Assembly: GCA_038215095.1 (NCBI GenBank)
Contig: JBBQRG010000011.1
Span: forward strand, 1 to 52,088
Direction of reading: 5' to 3'
DNA from: DATACN01 sp038215095
GTDB taxonomy: Bacteria; Actinomycetota; Thermoleophilia; Solirubrobacterales; Thermoleophilaceae
Length of the DNA stretch: 52,088 nucleotides
Shown here piece after piece: positions 42,122-52,088 of this stretch. The position numbers and the translations under genes are program-made. A model generated the notes under the pieces. That model had not been told where the DNA came from. It made no database searches and saw only the letters and a program-made list of their open reading frames with translations. The number at the start of each line of letters is the position of its first letter. The first letter of the stretch is position 1.

Positions 42122-42124
42122 CCT
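42119..42124 (+). promoter_or_regulatory. Putative -10 hexamer (TAGCCT) overlapping a stop codon
   Basis: TAGCCT starts with the stop of the zinc-ribbon gene and lies 8 bases before the ATG at 42133. TAGCCTGAGC is identical to the sequence before lgt. Confidence 0.4.
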
Positions 42125-42132
42125 GAGCGGCG

Positions 42133-44369
<2,237 letters not shown>

Positions 44370-44373
<4 letters not shown>

Positions 44374-45461
44374 ACCTCAGCTGGGCTCAGGTCGCGCAGC
44401 ACGTTCTCGATCTCCGGCTCGCCGGAGTCGTGCACGCGGATGACCGTGCCGGGCCAGTACGGGTTCTGCTGCGGCCGCTCGCGCAGGAAGGCGCCCTCGT
44501 AGAGCCAGCTGCCGGTGTTCCAGAGGCGCGTGCCGGCGGCGGTGCGCCACTCGGACTGGTCGTCGCCGGGCCAGGGGCCGCTGCGGTGGGTGTGGCCGAA
44601 CAGGACGTGGTCGGCGCGCACGCCCATGCCCTCGACCACGCGGCCCATGGCCCGCAGGCCGGAGCGGCGCAGCTCCTCGGCGCTGATCACGGGGCTGAGC
44701 GGGCCCAGGCCCGCAAGATTGAGGGCCGCCACGGCGCCTGGGATGGCCAGCCGGCCCAGCAGGACCTTCGCCACGGAGCCGCCCCCGCCGTCGGGCGGGT
44801 TCAGCCGGGTCCACAGCGAGCGCGACACGCTGCCGCCGCGCTGCAGGCGCTCGGGTGGTGAGCCCTCCGCCAAGCGCGCCAGGTAGGCGTAGAGCGGCGA
44901 CATCACGGCCTCGTAGTCCTCGACGGAGCGGCAGTCGCGGCTGCGCTTGCTGATGCGGGCCATCGCGCCGGCGGCGATGGCCTCGAGCCGGGGCACGGTC
45001 AGGTGCACGTCCAGGTAGTGCCCGTGCGTGGCGTACACGTCCTCGCGCACGCGCAAGCCGGGGTACGCCAGGCTCAGCTCCGTGTCGGGCATGAGGCGCG
45101 CCAGGCTGCCGGCGGCGCCGTCGGACGGCGACACCGGCCACTCGCCGTCGGGGCCGATCGCGCCGGCCTCCAGCCGAAGGCGGGTGAGGAAGGGCTCGGC
45201 AAGCTGGTAGTCGTGGTTGCCGGGCACGAGGACCACGCGCTTGCCCGCCGTGGCCTGCCCCAGGCGCTCGAGCAGCGGCCGCGCCAGCTCGAGGGCCTTG
45301 GCGAGCGGGCGCTCGCGCAGCTCGAGCGCGTCCCCCAGCAGGATCACCCGGTCGGCGCCTTCGAGCGCGGCCAGCAGGCGCTCCTGCGGCTCGCCGTGGC
45401 GGGCCACGTCGTAGCCGCCCAGCGAGCCGATGTGGAGATCGGAGACGATCGCGGTCGGCAC
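44370..45461 (-). CDS. Calcineurin-like metallophosphoesterase
   Basis: 363 residues with all five metal motifs: SDLHIG (7-12), LGDALE, GNHDY, THGHY and a final FGHTHRSG. It may be a nuclease or a phosphatase. The longer-than-minimal size and position next to topoisomerase and AddAB genes hint at DNA work, but LpxH/UDP-diacylglucosamine-like or unknown substrates are equally possible. GTG start. It is divergent from the operon beginning at 45503. Confidence 0.87.
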
Positions 45462-45488
45462 GGGCGCAATGGTGGCAGGGCCCGCGAG

Positions 45489-45494
45489 TACGCT
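45489..45494 (+). promoter_or_regulatory. Putative -10 hexamer (TACGCT)
   Basis: TACGCT lies 8 bases before the GTG at 45503 and would drive the addB/addA operon with almost no leader. Confidence 0.35.
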
Positions 45495-45502
45495 GGGAAG
45501 CG

Positions 45503-46087
45503 GTGTCCCTGTTCTGCCGTCACAACCGCTTCCTGGCCGACTGCCCGATCTGCTCGAAGGGAACGCCCATGGAGCACGGCGCCGCCTCGTCGCGGCGCTC
45601 CTCGAGGGCCGGTCGCAGCGGCCGCTCGAAGCCCACGGCCGCGCCGGTGGTGAAGGGCCCGTACGGATCGGCGGGGCCCTACTCGGACGACGACGGCACC
45701 TACGAGGTGCGCCTGGAGCGCGTCCCCGGCGGCCTGCGTCTGGCCGCCTGGGCGGCGGGCGCGCTTCGCCGCAGCGCCCCGGTGCTGGCGGAGGACGACC
45801 TGCCCGCGCTCGTCCGCGACGCCATCGAGCAGCGGGTCGTGGACGAGGACGACGGCCTGCCCGCCGATGACGCGCAGCTCGGCCCCGGCCGCTCGCCCGG
45901 CCGCTCGGGCGACATGCGCGAGGAGCTGCGGGTGGAGCCGCTCGAGGGCGGGCGCCTGCGGATAGCGCGCTGGATCATGCGGCCCGGGCGCGGCTGGGAG
46001 CTGCAGGAGGCGCCCGTCATGCTGCCGGCCGCCCGCTTCGCCCAGGCACTGGCGTCAGGCGCCGCCGCCGGCTCGCGACCCGCCTGA
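45503..46087 (+). CDS. Cys-rich N-terminal protein, first gene of the AddAB operon
   Basis: 194 residues, no family known to me. The N-terminus CRHNRFLADCPICSKGT (5-21) is a compact Cys/His cluster that probably binds zinc. It is followed by a basic, flexible linker (about 25-50) and a domain of beta strands in two repeats: YEVRLERVPGGLRLAAWAAG, and ELRVEPLEGGRLRIARWIM later, suggesting an internal duplication. GTG start. Only one base separates its stop from the addB-like gene, so it is very likely co-translated with it. Confidence 0.7.
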   Translation: MSLFCRHNRFLADCPICSKGTPMEHGAASSRRSSRAGRSGRSKPTAAPVVKGPYGSAGPYSDDDGTYEVRLERVPGGLRLAAWAAGALRRSAPVLAEDDLPALVRDAIEQRVVDEDDGLPADDAQLGPGRSPGRSGDMREELRVEPLEGGRLRIARWIMRPGRGWELQEAPVMLPAARFAQALASGAAAGSRPA

Positions 46088-46088
46088 G

Positions 46089-48977
46089 GTGCCGCTCACG
46101 CTCGTCACCGGGCCCGCCAACTCGGCAAAGGCCGGGGAGGTGCTGGGCGGCCTGAGGGCGCGGCTCGACGACGAGCCGATCCTCGTCGTGCCGGCCTTCC
46201 AGGACGTCGAGCACGCCCAGCGCGAGCTGGCCGAGCGCGGGGCGGTGTTCGGGGCCGAGGTGCTCGTGTTCGACCGCCTCTTTCGACTGATCGCCGAGCG
46301 CACCGGCTACGGCGAGCGGGTGGCGTCGCGCTTCCAGCGCGAGCTGATCGTGGAGGAGGCCGTGCGCGGCGCCCGTCTCGAAGCGCTCGCCGAGTCGGCG
46401 GCCCAGCCGGGCTTCGCCCGCGCCGCGGCGCGCTTCGTGGCGGAGCTGGAGCGCTCGATGGTCGACCCGGCCCGCTTCACGCAGGCGCTGCGGCAGTGGG
46501 CGGGCGACGGCCCGAGGCGCGCCTACGCCGAGGAGATCGCGGCGATCTACCGGCGCTACCGCGACGGGCTCGAGAACGCCGGCCTTGCCGACCGCGAGCT
46601 ATTCGCTTGGCGGGCGCTCGACGCGCTGCGGCTCGACCCGCTGGGGTGGGGCGGCACCCCCGTCTACGTGTACGGCTTCGACGACTTCACGCCGCTCGAG
46701 CTGGACGCGCTCGAGACGCTGTCGGGGCGCTGCGAGGCCAGGGTCACCGTGTCGCTCCCCTTCGAGGCCGGGCGGATCGCCTTCCGGGCGGTGGCCGGAA
46801 CGCACGAGCGCCTCTCGGAGCTCGCCACCGAGCGGATCGAGCTGGAGCCGGTGTCGGACCACTACGCCCGCGGCTCGCGCGACGCCCTGCACGGCGTGGA
46901 GCGCGGCCTGTTCGAGGACGGAGCCCCGGGCGGGCTCGTGGCCGGTGACGCGGTACGGCTGCACTCGGCCGGCGGCGAGCGCGCCGAGATCGAGCTGGCC
47001 GCCGCGCGCATCCTCTCCCTGCTCCGCGAGGGCACCCGGGCGGGCGACGTGGCGCTCGTGCTGCGAAAGCCGTCGGCCTACGCCTCGCTGATTGAGCAGG
47101 TCTTCGGCGCCTACGGCATCCCGTACTCGATCGACCGCCAGGTGAAGCTCGCCCACACCGGCCTCGGCCGCGGGCTGCTGGCGCTGGTGCGCTGCGCGGT
47201 GCCCGAGGGCGGCTCCGAGGACCTGCTGGCCTGGCTGCGGGCGCCCGGCAAGCTCGAGCAGCCGGCGCTGGCGGACCGGCTGGAGGCCGAGGCCAGGCGG
47301 GAGGGGGCCGGCAGCGCCCGCGCGGTGCGCGAGCTGTGGGAGCGCGACCGCTGGCCGCTCGAGGAGCTCGACCGCCTGGCCGCGGCGCGCACCACCGCCG
47401 ACTTCGTGGCAGAGCTGGACCACCAGCTCCAGCGCGTCTTCGCCGCGCCCCACCGGCGCCAGGCGCCGATCTTCGACGACGCCCAGCTCGACGACGTGAA
47501 GGCCTTCAACGCGGCCCACAACGCGCTGCGCGGGCTGCACGCGGTGCTGAGCGCGGATCCCAGCGTGGCGATCGACCGCCAGCGCGTGCACGACACCCTC
47601 GCCGAGCTGCGCGTGTACCTCGGCGAGAACCCGCAGCCCGACCGCGTGCAGGTGGCCGACCCGGGCGCGATCCGGGCCCGCCGCTTCGAGGCCGTTTTCG
47701 CCTGCGGGCTGCAGGAGGGCGAATTCCCGGGCGGGTCGTCGCCGGAGCCGTTCCTGCCCGACGACGACCGCCGCCGCATCGCCGAGGCGTCCGGCCTGCG
47801 GCTGCCGCTGCGCGAGGACCGGCTCGATCGCGAGCGCTACCTGTTCTACGTGTGCGCCTCGCGCGCCGAGCGCCTGCTGGTGCTGAGCTCGCGCTACTGC
47901 GACGAGGAGGGCAACCCGCAGTCGCCCTCGTTCTTCGTGGACGACGTGCGTGACCTCTTCGAGGAGCTGCCCGAGGCGCGCCGCTCGCTCTCCGAGGTCA
48001 CCTGGTCGCCCGACGACGCCCCCACCGCGGCCGAGTGGGACCGCGCGCTGGCGCTGCGCGGCCCTCGCCACGAGGAGCCCCAGCCAGGCACGCTGACCGC
48101 CGGGCCGCTGCTGGAGCTGCTCGCCGAGCGGCGCGCCGTTTCCGCCAGCGCGCTCGAGCACTTCGCAGACTGTCCGGTGAAGTGGCTGGTCGAAGACCTG
48201 CTGCGCCCGCTCCAGCTCGAGCCGGATCCCGAGCAGATGGTGCGGGGGAGCTACGCCCACGCGGTGCTGGAGCGCACCTACGCGCGCCTGCGGGCTGAGA
48301 CCGGAAGCCGGCGCGTGACGCCCGACAACCTGGTGGCGGCAGAGCGCATTGCGCTCGACGAGCTGCGTGCGGCGCGCGAGGAGTTCCGCATCTCGCCGAA
48401 GACCACGCGCATGCGAGCGGCCGTGCGCCGCCTGGAGTTCGACCTCCTCAGGTTCCTGCACCACGAGGCGGAGGCCGACACGAGCTTCGAGCCGGAGCAC
48501 CTGGAGCTCGAGTTCTCCGACGTGCAGGTGGAGGACGTGACGGTGCGCGGCAAGATCGACCGCGTGGACGTCTGGAACGGCCACGCCCTCGTGCGCGACT
48601 ACAAGAGCGGCAAGTCCGCCGACAGCTACAAGGTGGCGAGCTGGGAGGGCAAGAACCGCTTCCAGGCGGCGCTGTACATGCTGGTGGTGGAGCGGCTGCT
48701 CGAGCTGCGCGCGGCCGGCGGCGTCTACGTGCCGCTCGGCGGCGGCGAGCGGCGCCCGCGCGGCATGGTGGCGGCCGAGCTGAAGGAGCTCGGCAGCGAC
48801 TTCTACGACAACGACCGGCTCGACTCCGACGCCTTCGAGCAGCAGCTCCAGTGGGCGCGCGACCGTATCTCCGAGACCGCGGGGCGCATGCGCCGCGGCG
48901 AGCTGTGCAGCTCCCCCGATACCTGCGCCTGGAACGGCGGCTGCTCCTACCCCTCGATCTGCAGGACCGAGTCGTGA
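46089..48977 (+). CDS. addB: AddB-like helicase-nuclease subunit with iron-sulfur cysteines
   Basis: 962 residues. The N-terminus begins like a superfamily-1 helicase, but Walker A is degenerate (GPANSAKA, no GKT/S), so ATPase activity of this subunit is doubtful. The C-terminal PD-(D/E)XK nuclease domain has GKIDRVDVWNG and VRDYKSGKS. C695 (FADCPVKW) plus the tail Cys C940, C946, C952 and C958 (each six residues apart) match the AddB iron-sulfur layout, with one Cys extra. It should act with the downstream AddA in processing double-strand DNA ends. GTG start. Confidence 0.88.
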   Translation: MPLTLVTGPANSAKAGEVLGGLRARLDDEPILVVPAFQDVEHAQRELAERGAVFGAEVLVFDRLFRLIAERTGYGERVASRFQRELIVEEAVRGARLEALAESAAQPGFARAAARFVAELERSMVDPARFTQALRQWAGDGPRRAYAEEIAAIYRRYRDGLENAGLADRELFAWRALDALRLDPLGWGGTPVYVYGFDDFTPLELDALETLSGRCEARVTVSLPFEAGRIAFRAVAGTHERLSELATERIELEPVSDHYARGSRDALHGVERGLFEDGAPGGLVAGDAVRLHSAGGERAEIELAAARILSLLREGTRAGDVALVLRKPSAYASLIEQVFGAYGIPYSIDRQVKLAHTGLGRGLLALVRCAVPEGGSEDLLAWLRAPGKLEQPALADRLEAEARREGAGSARAVRELWERDRWPLEELDRLAAARTTADFVAELDHQLQRVFAAPHRRQAPIFDDAQLDDVKAFNAAHNALRGLHAVLSADPSVAIDRQRVHDTLAELRVYLGENPQPDRVQVADPGAIRARRFEAVFACGLQEGEFPGGSSPEPFLPDDDRRRIAEASGLRLPLREDRLDRERYLFYVCASRAERLLVLSSRYCDEEGNPQSPSFFVDDVRDLFEELPEARRSLSEVTWSPDDAPTAAEWDRALALRGPRHEEPQPGTLTAGPLLELLAERRAVSASALEHFADCPVKWLVEDLLRPLQLEPDPEQMVRGSYAHAVLERTYARLRAETGSRRVTPDNLVAAERIALDELRAAREEFRISPKTTRMRAAVRRLEFDLLRFLHHEAEADTSFEPEHLELEFSDVQVEDVTVRGKIDRVDVWNGHALVRDYKSGKSADSYKVASWEGKNRFQAALYMLVVERLLELRAAGGVYVPLGGGERRPRGMVAAELKELGSDFYDNDRLDSDAFEQQLQWARDRISETAGRMRRGELCSSPDTCAWNGGCSYPSICRTES

Positions 48978-51900
48978 GCGAGCGGCCCGACTTCACGCCC
49001 GAGCAGCTCGCCGCGATCGAGCGCCGCGACGGCTCGCTGCTCGTGCGGGCGGGGGCGGGCACCGGAAAGACGTCCGTGCTGGTGGAGCGCTTCGTGCGCG
49101 CGGTGCTCGAGGACGGCGAGCCCGTCGAGTCGATCCTCGCGATCACCTTCACCGAGAAGGCGGCCGCGGAGATGCGCACACGCGTGCGGCGCCGCTTCGT
49201 GGAGATGGGCCGCCGCGACGAGGCGCGCGACTCGGAGGGCGCCTGGATCTCGACGATCCACGGCTTCTGCTCGCGCGTCCTGCGCGCGCACTCGCTGAGC
49301 GCCGGCATCGACCCCGACTACCGCGTGCTCGATGCGCTCGAGGCCGAGCGCGTCGCGCTCGAGGCCTTCGATCGCGCGCTCGCCGACTTCCTGGGCCAGG
49401 GCGAGGACCCGGAGCGGCTCGAGATGGCCGCCGCCTACTCCACGGACACCCTGCGCGAGATGGTCCGGGCGGCCTACTCGCTGCTCCGAAGCCGCGGGGA
49501 GCGCCGGCCCCGGCTCGAGCTGGCCACCCAGCCGCGGGCCGCGGGCCAGCAGGAGCGGCTGGCGGCGGCCTCCGCGGCGGCGCTGGCCGAGCTGGGCGGC
49601 GAGAGCGGCGCCACGGTCGCCAAGGCCGTCGACCGGCTCGAGCGCTGCGCCGCGGCGCTCAGGCGGCTGTCCGACGGCCAGCTCGCGGACCCGGCTGAGC
49701 TCGGGCCGCTGAAGGTGGCGGGTGGGGCGAGGGCGCTCTCCACGCCGGCGCTCGACGAGTACCGGGACGCGCTGGCCGCGTACTCGGAGCTCTGTGCCGC
49801 GCACCGCCAATACCTCTCCCACAACCTCCTGCGGGTGTTGCTCGAGCTGTTCGGCACCCACCACGAACAGCTCAAGCGCGAGCGCTCAGGGCTCGACTTC
49901 GAAGACCTGGAGCTCGTGACCCGCGACCTGCTGAAGGGAGACCTCGGCATCCGCGAGGCCTGGGCCGGGCGCTTCAGCCACGTGCTGGTGGACGAGTTCC
50001 AGGACACGAACCCGCTGCAAAACGAGCTGCTCGGGCTGCTGGCCACGGACAACCTGTTCCGGGTCGGCGACGAGAACCAGTCGATCTACGGCTTCCGCAA
50101 TGCCGACGTGCGCGTGTTCCGTGAGCACCACGAAGCGGCGCGCGACGCGGGGCGGGCGGAAAGCGTGACGGTGAACTTCCGCAGCCGCGGCGAGGTGCTC
50201 GACGCGATCGACCTGACCTTCTCGCGGCTGTGGGGCGACGCCTACGAGCCGCTGCGCGAGCGGCCCGGCGCGCGGGACGTCCCGCCGCGCGCCGACCCGA
50301 GCGTGGAGCTGCTCGTGGTGGACCGCAACAAGGCGCGCTGGGACGAGCGCTTCCAGGACGAGGACGAGCCCTTCGGCGCGGGCATGCGCTCGGCCACCGC
50401 CTGGCGCGCCGCGGAGGCGCGACTGCTGGCCAAGCGCATCGAGGAGCTCACCGTGAAGGGCCCGTTCGAGCCGCGCGACGTGGTGCTGCTGATGCGGGCC
50501 ACCACCCACATGAGCTTCTACGAGCGCGGCCTCGAGGAGCGCGGCATCCCGACCCACGTGGTCGGCGGCCGCGGCTACTGGAGCCAGCAGCAGGTCGCGG
50601 ACCTGCGCAACTGGCTCGCGGCGCTGGCCAACCCGCTCGACGAGCTTGCGCTCTACTCCGTGCTCGCTTCCCCGCTCGTGGGAGCGTCGATCGACGCGGT
50701 TGCCCTGCTGGGCCTCCACGCGCGCCGCTCGAAGCGGGACGCCTGGTGGATCCTGCGCGAGCCGGAGGGGCTGATGGAGCTGATGCCCGAGGCGGACCGG
50801 CGCCGGATCGCCCGCTTCGTGGAGCGCTTCGAGCGCGAGCGCGCCGCGGCGTCGCGCGTGTCGCTCGAGACCCTGATCGACCGGGCCGTGACCGCCACCG
50901 GCTACGACGCGCACGTGCTCGCCCTGCCCGCGGGCGACCGCCGCATGGCCAACGTGCGCAAGCTGATGCGGATGGCGCGCGAGTACGAGGCCGACGAGGG
51001 CCGCGACCTGCGCGGTTTCATCGACACGCTGGCCGACCGCGACGCCGCGCTGCCGCGCGAGGGCGAGGCCCCGCTGGAGGCCGAGGCCGTGAAGGGCGTC
51101 CAGCTGATGACGATCCACCGTGCGAAGGGGCTCGAGTTCCCGGTGGTCTGCGTCGCGGACCTTGGCAAGGACGGCCGCGAGGACGACGGCGCGCTGCGCA
51201 TCTCGGACAGCGGGCTCGCCGGCCTGCGCCTGGCGTCGCTCGGCGGCGGCGCGCCGGTCGCGAGCGAGCGGCTGGAGCGCATCAAGGCCGAGCAGCGCGA
51301 GACCGCCGAGGAGGAGGAGCGGCGCATCTTCTACGTGGCGGCCACGCGCGCGCAGGAGCACCTGGTGCTGAGCGGCGCCACCGACCTCGAGCGCCGGCCC
51401 GAGCCCGACCTGCTCAAGGAGCCGATGCGCTGGCTGATGCGCGGCTTCTCCGGTCCCGGCCTGCGCTGCAACGAGCTGACGCCGGCCAACGCCGACGAGG
51501 TGCTGCCGGTCGCCGACCGCGTTCCCGTGCCGCCGGCGCCAGCGCCCGTCGGCGGCGACGTCCAGCCGGAGCTCGGCCTCGGCACGCTGCCCGCGCCGCG
51601 CGCCCTGCCGGTCAGCCGGCTGTCCTACAGCGGGCTCGAGGCGTACCGGCGCTGCTCCTATCGTTTCTACCTGGAGCGGGCGCTGCGGCTGCCTCCGGTG
51701 GAGCGGCCGTTCGCGCCCGAGCCGGTCACCGAGCCAGGCCTCGGCGCGCTCCTGCGCGGGACACTCGTTCACCAGCTGCTCGAGCGGCTCGACTTCGCGC
51801 GGCCGGAGCTGCCCACGGAGGACGGCGTGGCCGGGCTGATAGAGAGCCACGGCGCCACGGTGAGGGCCGAGGAGGTCGCGGACCTGCGTGAAATGGTCGA

Positions 51901-52088
51901 GCGGTTCGCCGGCTCGGCGCTGCGCGAGCGGATCGCGCGGGCCGCGCGCGTGCGGAGCGAGCTGCCGTTCGCCTTCACGCTGGACCCGCCGGGCGCCGGC
52001 GGGCGCAGCGTGCTCGTCAACGGCGTGGTCGACGTGCACGCGACGGAGCCCGAGGGCCTGCTCGTCGTCGACTACAAGAGCGACGCGC
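48974..52088 (+). CDS. addA: AddA-like UvrD/RecB helicase-nuclease, 3' end outside window
   Basis: The 1038 visible residues start at GTG 48974, overlapping the addB stop as GTGA. Helicase motifs are complete: Q motif FTPEQLAAIE, Walker A GAGTGKT with K32, ITFTEKAAAEM (Ia), VDEFQDTN with D340-E341 (II), GDENQSIYGFRNAD (III), TIHRAKGLEFPVV (V) and VAATRAQEHL (VI). A PD-(D/E)XK nuclease domain begins near residue 870 (LSYSGLEAYRRCSY). The active-site stretch NGVVDVHA and VVDYKS lies at the very edge; only the last residues are missing from view. With AddB it would unwind and cut broken DNA ends for recombination. Confidence 0.92.
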   Translation, partial: MSERPDFTPEQLAAIERRDGSLLVRAGAGTGKTSVLVERFVRAVLEDGEPVESILAITFTEKAAAEMRTRVRRRFVEMGRRDEARDSEGAWISTIHGFCSRVLRAHSLSAGIDPDYRVLDALEAERVALEAFDRALADFLGQGEDPERLEMAAAYSTDTLREMVRAAYSLLRSRGERRPRLELATQPRAAGQQERLAAASAAALAELGGESGATVAKAVDRLERCAAALRRLSDGQLADPAELGPLKVAGGARALSTPALDEYRDALAAYSELCAAHRQYLSHNLLRVLLELFGTHHEQLKRERSGLDFEDLELVTRDLLKGDLGIREAWAGRFSHVLVDEFQDTNPLQNELLGLLATDNLFRVGDENQSIYGFRNADVRVFREHHEAARDAGRAESVTVNFRSRGEVLDAIDLTFSRLWGDAYEPLRERPGARDVPPRADPSVELLVVDRNKARWDERFQDEDEPFGAGMRSATAWRAAEARLLAKRIEELTVKGPFEPRDVVLLMRATTHMSFYERGLEERGIPTHVVGGRGYWSQQQVADLRNWLAALANPLDELALYSVLASPLVGASIDAVALLGLHARRSKRDAWWILREPEGLMELMPEADRRRIARFVERFERERAAASRVSLETLIDRAVTATGYDAHVLALPAGDRRMANVRKLMRMAREYEADEGRDLRGFIDTLADRDAALPREGEAPLEAEAVKGVQLMTIHRAKGLEFPVVCVADLGKDGREDDGALRISDSGLAGLRLASLGGGAPVASERLERIKAEQRETAEEEERRIFYVAATRAQEHLVLSGATDLERRPEPDLLKEPMRWLMRGFSGPGLRCNELTPANADEVLPVADRVPVPPAPAPVGGDVQPELGLGTLPAPRALPVSRLSYSGLEAYRRCSYRFYLERALRLPPVERPFAPEPVTEPGLGALLRGTLVHQLLERLDFARPELPTEDGVAGLIESHGATVRAEEVADLREMVERFAGSALRERIARAARVRSELPFAFTLDPPGAGGRSVLVNGVVDVHATEPEGLLVVDYKSDA

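Noticed and set aside
49886..52039. 717-codon open frame on the minus strand opposite addA
   Set aside because: Composition is Arg/His/Gln/Ala-rich without motifs, and it mirrors the high-GC third positions of the helicase gene. It is a shadow frame.

Overview
The window is very GC-rich, densely packed, and uses many GTG and TTG starts. Together with an F420-type luciferase-like oxidoreductase, a MarP-type serine protease, an AddAB-type helicase-nuclease and many promoter-like hexamers placed directly before start codons, this suggests a high-GC actinobacterium. The order Solirubrobacterales (Thermoleophilia) is a reasonable guess, but nothing here proves it. I see no rRNA, tRNA, CRISPR array, phage module or insertion sequence.

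Layout. 1-4.2 kb: the N-terminal part of a secreted subtilisin-like protease (cut by the window edge), lgt, and a three-gene metal-type ABC transporter (two permeases and an ATPase, no binding protein) with a perfect Fur/Zur-like palindrome at its promoter. 4.3-10.2 kb: a membrane-anchored protein, an alpha/beta hydrolase, then the aspartate-family operon lysA-hom-thrC-thrB-NUDIX with overlapping or touching genes. 10.3-16.2 kb: a large secreted beta-propeller/phosphoesterase, an amidase coupled to an orphan ParA ATPase, and a ferritin-like protein with a strong terminator. 16.3-21.4 kb: gltB without gltD, followed by a structured 456-bp spacer. 21.4-34 kb: an accessory-looking stretch of cupin, DUF5996, NTF2-like, HAD, LuxR-type ATPase regulator, flavin monooxygenase, LLM oxidoreductase, methyltransferase and nitronate monooxygenase-like genes. 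It contains two genes broken by frameshifts (a nucleotidyltransferase and an aldo/keto reductase). 34-41 kb: envelope and signalling genes: two lipoproteins, a zinc-ribbon/FHA protein, a small zinc-ribbon protein, an SRPBCC protein, a penicillin-binding protein divergent from a MarP-like protease, and a patatin. 41-52 kb: a lysyl-oxidase-like secreted protein, a small zinc ribbon, then a DNA-metabolism block: topoisomerase III, a metallophosphoesterase, and an operon of a Cys-rich protein, an AddB-like and an AddA-like helicase-nuclease (the last cut by the window edge).

Two genome-wide habits stand out. First, seven of ten convergent gene pairs end in exactly the same 4-base interlock, CTAG, where both TAG stop codons overlap. 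Second, many genes carry a TANNNT hexamer ending 6-8 bases before the start codon, the geometry expected of leaderless transcripts. In several tandem junctions the upstream TAG stop codon itself forms the first half of that hexamer.
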